Shown in pieces: positions 9,233 to 17,321 of a DNA stretch of 31,048 nucleotides; the first letter of the stretch is position 1; every line of letters begins with the position of its first letter. The position numbers and the translations under genes are program-made. The notes beneath the pieces were generated by a model that was not told where the DNA came from, made no database searches, and was given only the letters and a program-made list of their open reading frames with translations. Source of the stretch: Gammaproteobacteria bacterium (GTDB lineage: Bacteria; Pseudomonadota; Gammaproteobacteria; Pseudomonadales; Halomonadaceae); assembly GCA_023485185.1 (NCBI GenBank), contig JAMCZP010000313.1, positions 1-31,048 on the forward strand. The letters are read 5' to 3'.

Positions 9233-9236
9233 AGCG

Positions 9237-9740
9237 TTACTCAGAGCGCTTAAAAGCAGGACTTTCACGCCATAACGCCACCGCGAACATCAATACACCG
9301 GCAAATAGCGCGATATCGGCCATGTTAAAGGCGGGCCAATGCCATTCGCCCCAGTAAATGTCCAGATAGTCGACGACGTACCCTCGCGCTAAGCGATCAA
9401 CAGTATTACCGAGCGCGCCGCCAAGAATCAGGCTGTACGCACAGGCCTCCAAGCGCGACAGGGGTTTGCATAGCTGCACAACCAATACGACGACCACCAC
9501 CAACGCTAAACCAAGAAAGAGGTAGCGCTGCCAACCCCCTGCTTCTGCGAGAAAGCTGAAAGCGGCTCCTGTGTTCCCGGTATAAACCCAGTTAAAAAAC
9601 GGCGTTAGCGGAATGACTTGGCCAAACGACATCTGGGCATGCACAATTTCCTTGACCAGTTGATCGGCTAGAGCCATCACGCAAGCTAATGTGAACCATG
9701 GCCAGCGACGTGAAGGGCTATCGTTTGGCGCTGTTCTCAT
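9237..9740 (-). CDS. lspA: Lipoprotein signal peptidase II (LspA), PbrC-like accessory copy
   Basis: Aspartyl protease that removes lipoprotein signal peptides, 167 residues with four membrane segments. The conserved blocks are present: NTGAAFSF (56-63), GGALGNTVDR with catalytic Asp115, and FNMADIAL with catalytic Asp142. The ATG at 9740 overlaps the stop of the upstream P-type ATPase gene (ATGA), which is why it is preferred over the ATG at 9866 that would run 42 codons back into that gene. A signal peptidase next to a Pb/Cd/Zn ATPase parallels pbrC in the Cupriavidus pbr operon, where it supports periplasmic lead handling. The same role here is inference. Confidence 0.93.
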   Translation of the reverse strand: MRTAPNDSPSRRWPWFTLACVMALADQLVKEIVHAQMSFGQVIPLTPFFNWVYTGNTGAAFSFLAEAGGWQRYLFLGLALVVVVVLVVQLCKPLSRLEACAYSLILGGALGNTVDRLARGYVVDYLDIYWGEWHWPAFNMADIALFAGVLMFAVALWRESPAFKRSE

Positions 9741-11923
9741 GACGTTGTTTTTCCTTGTGACAGGCCTGTCATTGCGGTACTGGGCGAAAAGCGGTAACCC
9801 AGCAGTCGCATGGCGTTCAACGTCACCAGGACGGTAGCACCGGTATCGGCCATCACCGCAATCCACATGCCGGTAATACCCAGCGCCGTTGTAACTAGGA
9901 AAATGGCTTTTAAGCCAAGGGCGAGAACAACGTTGGTTTTCACATTGCGCAGCGTGGCACGAGAGAGGTCTATCAGCTCAGCGATGCCGGTAACGCGGTT
10001 CTTGAGCAAGGCTGCATCGGCGGTTTCCAACGCCACATCCGTGCCACCCCCCATCGCGATACCCACATCTGCTGCCGCGAGTGCCGGTGCATCGTTGATG
10101 CCATCGCCTACTTTACCGATGGGGCCACGGCCTGCCGCTTGCCAGTCTCGAACATACGCTGCCTTGTCTTCAGGCATTAGTTCGCCGTACGCTTCAATGC
10201 CTAAGCGACCCCCCGTGGCAGCGACGGTGCGGGCATTATCACCGCTGAGCATGACCGCCTGTACGCCTAAACGGGATAGCGCCGCTAGGCCTTCCATGGC
10301 ATCTTCGCGTGGCTCATCGCGAACCGCGATCAAGCCCAGTAAACGCTCGCCTTCGACGAGGAGAGCGAGGCTCTTACCGGCTTCTTCTAACGCGACAATC
10401 CGAGCACTGAGACTTTCCTCAAGGATGACTTTCTCGTGAAGGTGACGAGGCGTCATTAAGCTCAGCTCGCGACCCTCCACCTGGCCGGAAACACCGCGCC
10501 CCGCCAGAGCGCGGCCGCCGGTGACGGTGGGGAGGTTGATGCCCGACTGTCGGGCATGCTCAACGATAGCCGTGGCGATAGGGTGACTGGAATCCCGCTC
10601 TATTGCGGCGGCGAGCCGCAATACGCTGTTATCGTCTTCCTCAGCAATCCAAGACTCCACATCTGTGACTCTTGGGGTACCCGCAGTGAGGGTGCCCGTT
10701 TTATCTAATGCCACCAAGCGAAGCTTACCTAACTGTTCAAGAACGGCTCCCCCTTTGATCAGTAGTCCGCGCCGAGCTCCCGCCGAGAGACCGGCGGCGA
10801 TGGCGGCAGGGGTGGAAATGACTAACGCGCAGGGGCATGCGATTAACAGCAATGCTAACGCACGGTAAATCGACTCCGACCATGCCATGGTCGATACCAG
10901 CGGTGGCACTATCGCCATCAGTAGGGCGAGTAAGACGACGGCGGGCATATAGTAATACGCAAAACGATCAATAAAGCGTGCTATCGGTGCCTTGGCGGCC
11001 TGTGCTTCTTCAACCAGACGAATAACGCGTGCGATCGTATTGTCATCAGCGCCTCGTGTTACCTCCACCTCCAGGGCGGCATCAAGATTCACTGTGCCAG
11101 CAAAAATGTCATCACCAGGCGCTCGCGAACGAGGTATGGACTCGCCGTTTACCGGCGACTCGTCAATGTCGGAGGTGCCCACCAGGATGCGTCCATCGCA
11201 GGGTACGCGATCACCGGGCCGCACCAGCACACGCTGACCGGGTTTAAGTGACTCCGCCGAGACATCACGCAGATGGCCGTTGTCCATCAGCCTCGCCGTT
11301 GAGGGTGTTAAGTTTGCCAAGGCTGAGATACTGCGGCGCGCCCGTGACGCAGCTACCCCTTCGAGTAGCTCACCTACGGCGAACAAGAACACGACCATCG
11401 CAGCTTCAGCAGCAGCATTGATGGCCAATGCGCCAACCGCAGCGATGCACATCAGCATCTCGATGGTAAAGGGGTTGCGCATTTTGAGGGCGCCCCAGGC
11501 ACTCTGCGCAATGGGCATTAAGCCGACCAGCGTGGCCAGAATGAACGGCACATTACCCAGCGCAGGCCATGCTAAACGAAGCGCGAAGGCTACGATCAGC
11601 AGATTTCCCGTGATAATGACCAAGCGCCCTTTAGCGGTTTGCCACCAAGAGGATGAAGCACCAGATGCGCGTGTTTGGCCAGCAGGGGAAGTCACTTGAT
11701 AGCCTAGTTCGTTCAGGATGCCCTCAATGGTCTGTTGCGAGGGGCCTCCATGATCGCGCTGGTGAATCTTCACCGATCCTGTGACGGAGCTTGCCGTGAC
11801 TTCCTCAATGCCGTCCAGCCGCTCTAGCGCCGACACAACCTTGCGCTCACAACCGCCGCAGTCCATGCCTTCAACACGCAGTGTCAAGACGGTAGGCGCT
11901 GTCGCCTGCGTTGATGTTTTCAT
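9737..11923 (-). CDS. cadA: Zn/Cd/Pb-exporting P1B-type ATPase (CadA/ZntA/PbrA type)
   Basis: Inner-membrane heavy-metal efflux ATPase, 728 residues. An N-terminal HMA domain has the metal-binding GMDCGGC (Cys22, Cys25) with the GMDC variant typical of the Zn/Cd/Pb group. The membrane metal site is Cys363-Pro-Cys365 in ACPCALVIS. The phosphorylated Asp407 lies in DKTGTLTAG, the HP locus in SSHPIA, and the hinge in GDGINDAPALAAADVGIAMG. The substrate (Zn, Cd or Pb) is not decided by sequence. It is the first gene of cadA-lspA-lnt-LDT, with a good ribosome binding site (GGGAGAAGAGG) and a MerR-type promoter just upstream, divergent from the regulator. zntA or pbrA would be equally fair names. 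Confidence 0.94.
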   Translation of the reverse strand: MKTSTQATAPTVLTLRVEGMDCGGCERKVVSALERLDGIEEVTASSVTGSVKIHQRDHGGPSQQTIEGILNELGYQVTSPAGQTRASGASSSWWQTAKGRLVIITGNLLIVAFALRLAWPALGNVPFILATLVGLMPIAQSAWGALKMRNPFTIEMLMCIAAVGALAINAAAEAAMVVFLFAVGELLEGVAASRARRSISALANLTPSTARLMDNGHLRDVSAESLKPGQRVLVRPGDRVPCDGRILVGTSDIDESPVNGESIPRSRAPGDDIFAGTVNLDAALEVEVTRGADDNTIARVIRLVEEAQAAKAPIARFIDRFAYYYMPAVVLLALLMAIVPPLVSTMAWSESIYRALALLLIACPCALVISTPAAIAAGLSAGARRGLLIKGGAVLEQLGKLRLVALDKTGTLTAGTPRVTDVESWIAEEDDNSVLRLAAAIERDSSHPIATAIVEHARQSGINLPTVTGGRALAGRGVSGQVEGRELSLMTPRHLHEKVILEESLSARIVALEEAGKSLALLVEGERLLGLIAVRDEPREDAMEGLAALSRLGVQAVMLSGDNARTVAATGGRLGIEAYGELMPEDKAAYVRDWQAAGRGPIGKVGDGINDAPALAAADVGIAMGGGTDVALETADAALLKNRVTGIAELIDLSRATLRNVKTNVVLALGLKAIFLVTTALGITGMWIAVMADTGATVLVTLNAMRLLGYRFSPSTAMTGLSQGKTTS

Positions 11924-11956
11924 GGTGCCTCTTCTCCCAATGAGCTATGGTTTTGA

Positions 11957-11987
11957 AGTGTAAACCTTGTAGCAACTACAGCTTCAA
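11957..11987 (-). promoter_or_regulatory. MerR-type promoter/operator of the cadA operon, 19-bp spacer
   Basis: On the minus strand a -35 TTGAAG (11987-11982) and a -10 TACACT (11962-11957) are 19 bp apart, the over-long spacing that MerR-family activators correct. The spacer holds the dyad TGTAG-TTG-CTACA. It lies 34 bp upstream of the cadA start and in the leader of the divergent regulator, so it probably also controls that gene. A nearly identical copy is at 16119-16149. Confidence 0.85.
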
Positions 11988-12009
11988 GCCCTGCGTAAGG
12001 AGTTTTACC

Positions 12010-12468
12010 ATGTCGATGATGGGGCAAAGTATCAGCATTGGTGAGTTAGCACGACGAGCCGATTGCAAACCTGAAACGGTTCGCTATTACGAGCGTATTG
12101 GGCTGTTGCGCGATGCGACACGAACCGGCGGAGGACAGCGCCGCTATGGAGACGACGCTGTGCGGCGCTTGACCTTTATTCGTCATGCCCGTGACTTTGG
12201 CTTTTCGGTGGAGTCAGTGCGAGAGCTTTTGGCCATGTCAGATCAACCTGATATGCCTTGCCAAGAAGTCGATGCCATCGCCACGCATCACCTAAAGAAA
12301 GTGGAGTCCCGCCTTCAACGACTGTCCATACTGCGTGAGGAGCTTCAACGGATGGTCACACAGTGTGCCGGTGGTAAAGTGGAAAGCTGCCGAATCATTG
12401 AGGTCATCAGTGATCATCAGCTCTGTATCACTGAAAAATCGCACGGAGGGGCTCACGACTTGGGTTAG
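12010..12468 (+). CDS. MerR-family metal sensor, CadR/PbrR/ZntR group
   Basis: DNA-distorting activator that switches on efflux genes when metal binds, 152 residues. The winged-helix N-terminus SIGELARRADCKPETVRYYERIGLL is typical. Metal ligands expected in the Zn/Cd/Pb group are present: Cys84 in PCQEV (the ZntR/PbrR Cys79 position) and the loop CAGGKVESC with Cys119 and Cys127. Cys19 in the DNA-binding domain matches the extra Cys14 of PbrR, and Cys139 is another tail candidate. This favours Pb or Cd sensing but does not prove it. The ATG at 12010 has the strong ribosome binding site TAAGGAG; an upstream in-frame ATG at 11947 is unlikely because it would run through the operator. Confidence 0.92.
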   Translation: MSMMGQSISIGELARRADCKPETVRYYERIGLLRDATRTGGGQRRYGDDAVRRLTFIRHARDFGFSVESVRELLAMSDQPDMPCQEVDAIATHHLKKVESRLQRLSILREELQRMVTQCAGGKVESCRIIEVISDHQLCITEKSHGGAHDLG

Positions 12469-12496
12469 CACTAACGCTACGCCCCACGCCCAATGG

Positions 12497-13279
12497 TTAG
12501 CCCAGCGAAACATCCAAAAACAGCATGAGTACCAATCCGATGGAGAGGCCCAGCGTGGCCTTTTTTTGGTGCCCGCTCCGATGAGTTTCGGGAATAATCT
12601 CATGACTGATCACATACAACATCGCCCCCGCTGCAAAGGCCAACCCCCAGGGCAGTAGCGCTTGTGACATGCTGATGACTCCAGCGCCTAATAAGCCACC
12701 CAACGGCTCAACAAGCCCCGTAAGGGCGGCAATCGTCCATGACCGCCAACGTGAATAGCCCACGCTTAGCAGTGATACTGCTACGGCCAGTCCTTCTGGG
12801 GCATTCTGAAGTCCAATGCCAATCGCTAGCGGCATGCCTCCTTCGCTTCCCCCTGCGCCAAAGGCCACGCCAACGGCCAGCCCTTCTGGCAGGTTGTGTA
12901 TCGTAATGGCAATAATAAACAACCAGATACGGCGTAGTGAGGCAGCCTCTGGCCCTTCTCGCCCCTGTTCGAAGTGCTCATGAGGTAAGAGCTCGTTCAG
13001 TAGTGCGACCATTCCAATCCCTAGCAAAATGGCCGCACAAGCAATGGCAGCAGGTACCACGCTACCGCCATAACGCAGCTCCGAGGCTTCTAAGGAGGGT
13101 ATGATCAGTGAGAAGAAAGAGGCCGCTAGCATGACACCAGCGGCGAACCCCAACGCTAAATCGCGAACACCACGATTCGGTGTTTTGGTAAACAAGACAG
13201 GAAGCGCCCCTACAGCCGTCATCAAGCCCGCCGCAAGGCTTGCCAATACCCCCATGGTGACGGGAGAAACCTCTTCCAT
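12497..13279 (-). CDS. ZIP-family divalent metal transporter
   Basis: Membrane protein of the ZIP (ZupT-like) family, which normally brings Zn2+ and related metals into the cytoplasm. From the ATG at 13279 it is 260 residues with about eight hydrophobic segments. The binuclear metal-site motifs are clear: HNLPEG in helix 4 and QNAPEG in helix 5, with a short His/Glu loop (NELLPHEHFEQG) before them. An upstream ATG at 13330 would add 17 hydrophilic residues; neither start has a strong ribosome binding site. It converges on the MerR regulator gene and is last of the CDF-dsbA-M23-ZIP series. An importer inside an efflux island is unexpected; transport direction cannot be judged from sequence. 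Confidence 0.9.
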   Translation of the reverse strand: MEEVSPVTMGVLASLAAGLMTAVGALPVLFTKTPNRGVRDLALGFAAGVMLAASFFSLIIPSLEASELRYGGSVVPAAIACAAILLGIGMVALLNELLPHEHFEQGREGPEAASLRRIWLFIIAITIHNLPEGLAVGVAFGAGGSEGGMPLAIGIGLQNAPEGLAVAVSLLSVGYSRWRSWTIAALTGLVEPLGGLLGAGVISMSQALLPWGLAFAAGAMLYVISHEIIPETHRSGHQKKATLGLSIGLVLMLFLDVSLG

Positions 13280-13390
13280 ACCGATTACCTGTGTTGTGAT
13301 AGATGAGTGATTACACGGCTTGGGTTCCATAACGAGACAAGCGCACGTTCACGTTACTAACCCCCATGCAACGTTGTTAAGCACGAGTGG

Positions 13391-14380
13391 TTACGGCTCG
13401 TTAAACGAGATCAAGTCATAAAGTGACGCCGTACCGATAGCTTGTTCTAAGCGATCTCTTGCCTCGTAAAGTGACGCTTGATATTCACTTTGAGTCGGCT
13501 GTTCGCCTAGCATGATGCGTTGACCTTGACCAAGGGGGTCAACAGGCTGGTTATTGACTCTCACTTCGTAATGTAGGTTGGGCCCCGTGGCGACCCCAGA
13601 GGCACCTACCTCTCCGAGCGACTCTCCCGCATTGACTAAATCCCCAACCACTAGCTGTGGGGAAAATCGGCTAAGGTGTGTGTAGCGACTGATTGCCCCT
13701 GTGTCGTGCTCCACCTCGATCACCTGCCCATATCCCCCTTGGCGACCCATAAAGGATACGCGCCCAGGTGCGGTGGCAATGACCGGCGTTCCTGTCGGCG
13801 CAGCCAAGTCAATTCCATTATGAGGACGCATCCCTCCATACACAGGATGTCGCCGATTCCCAAAGCGAGACGTTAAGCGGGCACTAAGCACGGGCAACCG
13901 CAACGTGCCTAGCAGGGTGTCGCTTTTGAAAAGAGCTACGTCCCCCTTTTGGGTGACCGGCCATATGACCTCCAAGGGCTCTGCCTGATCAGGCAGAGCG
14001 GCATAACTGAGGCGTGGTGGCCCAACACGGGCGCCGTCCTGGCGTCGATCTTCCTCCCACACTAATTGAATACGTTCACTGCCAGAAAACTCCAGCGGCG
14101 CTGCGATAAACTCGCTGAGCAGTGTTTCCAGTTTAGTGGCGAAACGCGTTGGGACACCTTCTGCTGCCAAGGCCTCGTAGAGGGTGGTATCAATGACGAC
14201 ATCACGCCCAAAGGTTAGGGTATCAACGCTATCGAGCGGTAATGTGCCTTCTTGCTCGCTAGCCGCCTGTAACTTGACAGGGCTAAGTTCAGACGGAGGC
14301 AATGACAGATGCGTTTGCCAATTGGCTTCGGCTAGCAAGGGGTAAAAGCCCACCAAGCCTAGTAACCACCAGCGCTGCAT
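13391..14380 (-). CDS. Secreted M23 (LytM) family protein with substituted active-site histidine
   Basis: Periplasmic peptidoglycan-endopeptidase-type protein, 329 residues. A short signal peptide (1-19) is followed by a region of about 140 residues of unknown fold and then a LytM domain from about residue 165 (LTSRFGNRRHPVYGG). Zinc ligands His187 and Asp191 (HNGID) and His270 are present, as is His235 in YTHLS. The usual HxH motif reads TGPNLHYE, so its first His, important for catalysis, is Asn268. The protein may be weak, inactive, or a regulator of another hydrolase, as with EnvC-type LytM factors. It begins in a TGATG overlap with the DsbA-like gene, so the two are probably translated together. 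Confidence 0.88.
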   Translation of the reverse strand: MQRWWLLGLVGFYPLLAEANWQTHLSLPPSELSPVKLQAASEQEGTLPLDSVDTLTFGRDVVIDTTLYEALAAEGVPTRFATKLETLLSEFIAAPLEFSGSERIQLVWEEDRRQDGARVGPPRLSYAALPDQAEPLEVIWPVTQKGDVALFKSDTLLGTLRLPVLSARLTSRFGNRRHPVYGGMRPHNGIDLAAPTGTPVIATAPGRVSFMGRQGGYGQVIEVEHDTGAISRYTHLSRFSPQLVVGDLVNAGESLGEVGASGVATGPNLHYEVRVNNQPVDPLGQGQRIMLGEQPTQSEYQASLYEARDRLEQAIGTASLYDLISFNEP

Positions 14381-15057
14381 CACTGGCCATCCTCTTCCCC
14401 AGAGATCTCCGCTACTTCACTCTCGACGGCATCAATCAGCTCTTGCATACCAAAGGGGTCTAAAGGCTCGCCATTGACAAAAAAGGTAGGTGTTTGGCGA
14501 ATCTGATTGGCTCTGACATCCGCCATGTCTTGGTCAATCACCGCCTGCACCTCAGCAGAAGTCAGTTGCTCTTCGGCAGCCGCTAAATCAAGGCCTCCTT
14601 GGCTCGCGATATCGAGGATAGCGGATTCATCAAAACTGCCATGTGAAGCCCATTGATCCTGGCGAGCCAGCAGCCTCTCCAGTACCGGTTCAAAGACGCC
14701 CTGACGACGAGCAACTTCTAATACCCGAATGGCCTTGTCCGATACGTCGCCGTGGAAAGGAGTGTAGCGCACGATGAGCCGCACTTTTTCTGGGTAGGTT
14801 TCCAGAATACTTTTTGTCAGGGGATAGAAAGCACGGCAGGCTTCGCAAGCCGGATCGAAGAATTCCACAATCGTCACCGGCGCGTCTTCTCGTCCCAAGA
14901 TGGGGGAGTGTGAACGCACCAAGGAGTCCTCGGCCTGGACACCGCTCTCTTTTGCTGCCTGAGCTTGCATGTCTAAGAGGGCAGGCTTCGATACGGCGAC
15001 GATCGCAGCGGTCAGCATTAACGTACCGGCCAATATAAAAGACGCTTTTTTGAACAT
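14380..15057 (-). CDS. DsbA-family thiol:disulfide oxidoreductase, periplasmic
   Basis: Thioredoxin-fold protein, 225 residues, with an N-terminal signal or anchor segment (5-24). The active site is Cys71-Glu-Ala-Cys74 in FFDPACEACRAF, and the cis-proline loop is RQTPTFFVNG. The single inserted helical domain and the start PVTIVEFFDPAC are typical of DsbA/Com1-like proteins often found in metal and stress islands. It may keep cysteines of a periplasmic partner in the right state; no partner is identified. It lies between the CDF gene (113 bp gap) and the M23 gene (TGATG overlap). A strong acidic tail (EISGEEDGQ) ends the protein. Confidence 0.9.
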   Translation of the reverse strand: MFKKASFILAGTLMLTAAIVAVSKPALLDMQAQAAKESGVQAEDSLVRSHSPILGREDAPVTIVEFFDPACEACRAFYPLTKSILETYPEKVRLIVRYTPFHGDVSDKAIRVLEVARRQGVFEPVLERLLARQDQWASHGSFDESAILDIASQGGLDLAAAEEQLTSAEVQAVIDQDMADVRANQIRQTPTFFVNGEPLDPFGMQELIDAVESEVAEISGEEDGQ

Positions 15058-15170
15058 GTTTCTCTCTCTGTCTCAACGATGGGGTGGAAAAGTAGGGTTG
15101 AAAAATAAGCCAATCGCTATGGGAGTAAGCTGCTCGCTATCTACCTGAGCTGGGAGCCGGCCTCGGTCTG

Positions 15171-16085
15171 TCACTCATGCCCATATAGATTGGCATTTTG
15201 ATGCGCGTGGTCACTATGCTCAAACTCTAGGCTGGAATGAGCAATACTGAAGCGCATTTTAAGCTGCTCCTTGATCTCTGCTTTGACGGATTCAAGCTGC
15301 TGCCAGCCGGTTTCTGTCAGAACCACGTGGCAGTCAAGGGCTGCCATGTTTTCCTGCATCTGCCATAGATGCACATGGTGAATATCCTGGACTCCCTCGA
15401 TATCTCGTACGGTCTCAACGACTGCCTGCCCGTCAATGTCCGGGGGAGATCCCAGCATTAGCGTACGGATAGGGCCGCCAATTTCAGAGAAGGCTAGGTA
15501 AAGAATATATAGCGCAATCCCTATCGTGATCGCGGGGTCTACCCAGCGCATGTCGTACAGTAAAATAAGCGAACCACCGATAATCACGGCGATGGAGGCA
15601 AACGCATCCGATAAGTTATGCAGAAAAAGGGCGCGGATATTGACACTCTCTTTTTGCATTGACCACGTGAGCATGGCGGTAAGGGCATCGACGACGAGCG
15701 CGACGCCACCAATAATCACGATCGTCCATCCCTCTATCTCAGGGGGATCGACCATCCGCATAGCGCCTTCGTAAATCAGGTAGACACCGACAATAATGAG
15801 GGTGGTGTAATTGATGAGTGCTGCCACTATCTCGATGCGGCCATAGCCAAAGGTCATATGCACATCGGCAGGCCGTCTGGCGATTTTACGAGCAGCAAAG
15901 GCAATGACTAATGCTGCCATGTCAGAAAAGTTATGTAACGCATCAGCGATCAGCGATAGGCTCCCCGCCATAATGCCACCGACGATTTGAGCGATGGTTA
16001 AGAGCCCATTGGCCCAAATGGAGATGCTGACGCGCCGGTCGCCAGAGGCAGGATCAATGTGGGGATGATCATGATGATGTCCCAT
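15171..16085 (-). CDS. CDF-family zinc/cadmium exporter (CzcD/ZitB type)
   Basis: Inner-membrane cation diffusion facilitator exchanging metal for protons, 304 residues with six membrane helices and a cytoplasmic C-terminal domain. The transport site pattern is His51-x3-Asp55 in DALHNFSD and His156-x3-Asp160 in HNLSD, the HD-HD arrangement seen in Zn/Cd members. The N-terminus (MGHHHDHPH) and C-terminus (HSDHAHQNANLYGHE) are His-rich and may bind metal. The C-terminal domain runs from about 210 (VVETVRDIEGVQDIHHVHLW). The start has the ribosome binding site GAGAGAAGG. It is preceded by its own MerR-type promoter and probably heads the CDF-DsbA-M23-ZIP unit. Confidence 0.94.
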   Translation of the reverse strand: MGHHHDHPHIDPASGDRRVSISIWANGLLTIAQIVGGIMAGSLSLIADALHNFSDMAALVIAFAARKIARRPADVHMTFGYGRIEIVAALINYTTLIIVGVYLIYEGAMRMVDPPEIEGWTIVIIGGVALVVDALTAMLTWSMQKESVNIRALFLHNLSDAFASIAVIIGGSLILLYDMRWVDPAITIGIALYILYLAFSEIGGPIRTLMLGSPPDIDGQAVVETVRDIEGVQDIHHVHLWQMQENMAALDCHVVLTETGWQQLESVKAEIKEQLKMRFSIAHSSLEFEHSDHAHQNANLYGHE

Positions 16086-16118
16086 CTGTTACCTTCTCTC
16101 GAATTATCTGTTCTTGGT

Positions 16119-16149
16119 ACTATAAAACCTCTAGCAACTAAAGCTTCAA
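16119..16149 (-). promoter_or_regulatory. Second MerR-type promoter/operator, upstream of the CDF gene
   Basis: On the minus strand a -35 TTGAAG (16149-16144) and a -10 TATAGT (16124-16119) are 19 bp apart. The 31-bp block matches the cadA promoter at 25 of 31 positions, sharing TTGAAGCT and TAGTTGCTA. It lies 34 bp upstream of the CDF start, the same distance as at cadA. No MerR gene adjoins it, so it is probably served in trans by the regulator at 12010. Confidence 0.82.
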
Positions 16150-16290
16150 CCCTTGAGCATTATCTATTTGCATCGCTGGATTGGGAAGCACGTCCCTAGC
16201 TACCAAGCGAGCCATGGCGCGCTGGGCCGAAGGTGATCATGTTTTAGGTGCGGGGCTCAATCCACTTCAACCGGTAACGTCTAATCCACC

Positions 16291-17211
16291 ATGGGTAGAT
16301 TCATTTATTTTGTCGAGGCGCACCTTGTCTGGTTTGTAATCGTCGTCGCGGGGGGAGGCTTACTCTTTCCGGCCACCGGAATAATGCTTAAGTTCGCGAT
16401 TGGGCCATTACTGGCATTACTGATGTTGATTATCAGCCTCACATTCGATGCGCATGCAGTGCGCATCGTGTTCCGAAAGCCGTCACGGCAGTTGTTGGCA
16501 TTGGGGCTGGTCTATGGGCCTATGTCGATTGCCGGGTGGCTAACGGGCCGTCTATTTTTTGGAAGCGGCCCGCTGGCTGCTGGCCAAACCTTGCTCGGCA
16601 CGCTGCCGACAGATGTGTCCTCTCCTCTTTTGGTACTGATGGCAAAAGGCAATGTGGCGCTTGCCGCTGTTTTCAACGCAGTCAACACCGCGTTATGTCC
16701 GTTTATTGTTCCCTTCCTGTTTTTATGGCTCACCGGCCTTCAGTTAGACGTGCCGCTTGGATCAATTATTCTTGAATTAACACTAATCGTGCTTCTTCCT
16801 ACCGTGATTGGGGTCAGCTTGCGTACAAAGTTCTCGGCTTTCTTTGCACGGCATGATTCAGCGTATGCAGGGATAGGGTCGATTCTGTATCTGCTGATCC
16901 TACTCGCCGTGGTCGGGCCGAATGCCACCACGATCATTGGCTATGGCTGGTATGCGTTTGTGATTGCGGGCGCGGCCCTGTGCCTCAATTTGATTGGGTA
17001 CCTGGTAGGTATGTCCTCACGGTTACTCACCTCTGATCGCAAAGAGGTGATTACCTATCTTTTCACGGTCAGTAAAAAGGAATTCAGCATCGCTGCAGCG
17101 TTTGTCGCTGTTTCCGGCTTGCCATCAGAGATCGCGATTCCAGCCGCTTTTTTTGCCGTGATTCAAATGATCACTTCGCCCATCGCAGCGAAGATCCTCG
17201 CCCGCCACTGA
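16291..17211 (+). CDS. BASS-type (bile acid:sodium symporter-like) carrier, substrate unknown
   Basis: Very hydrophobic protein of 306 residues with about nine or ten membrane segments. The segment GTLPTDVSSPLLVLMAKGNVALAAVFNAVNTALCPF, here in two parts around the core and crossover region, resembles the SBF/BASS fold. The Ser/Thr-Asn pairs expected for ion binding appear in this stretch and in VSKKEFSIAAAF. The substrate is unknown; presence in a metal island does not make it a metal carrier. It is the only cargo gene on the plus strand besides the MerR regulator, has an in-frame stop three codons before the ATG (so the start is well bounded) and lacks a clear ribosome binding site. It converges on the TnsE-like gene. 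Confidence 0.75.
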   Translation: MGRFIYFVEAHLVWFVIVVAGGGLLFPATGIMLKFAIGPLLALLMLIISLTFDAHAVRIVFRKPSRQLLALGLVYGPMSIAGWLTGRLFFGSGPLAAGQTLLGTLPTDVSSPLLVLMAKGNVALAAVFNAVNTALCPFIVPFLFLWLTGLQLDVPLGSIILELTLIVLLPTVIGVSLRTKFSAFFARHDSAYAGIGSILYLLILLAVVGPNATTIIGYGWYAFVIAGAALCLNLIGYLVGMSSRLLTSDRKEVITYLFTVSKKEFSIAAAFVAVSGLPSEIAIPAAFFAVIQMITSPIAAKILARH

Positions 17212-17240
17212 AGGGATGGCCGTATCGGCTCTTCGTCAGA

Positions 17241-17275
17241 AGAGCAACCTGCACACGGGGTGTACAGGTTGCTCT
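17241..17275. terminator. Strong hairpin between convergent genes
   Basis: AGAGCAACCTG (17241-17251) pairs perfectly with CAGGTTGCTCT (17265-17275); inside, ACAC and GTGT can extend the stem after one mismatch. It sits between the BASS gene and the TnsE-like gene, which end facing each other. No long T-run follows, so it may be a bidirectional terminator or a transcript-stabilising stem. Confidence 0.6.
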
Positions 17276-17321
17276 TAGCGACAAAACAGACACCGCTACT
17301 CATAAAGGTGGCAAATAGTAC

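Noticed and set aside
9740..9866. N-terminal extension of LspA
   Set aside because: It would overlap the P-type ATPase gene by 42 codons; the ATGA overlap at 9740 is the usual coupling and gives the usual length.
9810..11699. Several plus-strand ORFs inside the P-type ATPase gene
   Set aside because: Antisense shadows of a well-supported gene, with Arg/Ser/Ala-rich composition.
16214..16340. Short ORF before the BASS gene (MARWAEGDHVLGAG...)
   Set aside because: About 40 codons, overlaps the BASS start in another frame, no ribosome binding site; could be a remnant but unsupported.
16291..17211. Arsenite permease (ACR3 or ArsB)
   Set aside because: Sequence pattern fits SBF/BASS carriers in general; the ACR3 Cys motif and ars neighbours are absent.
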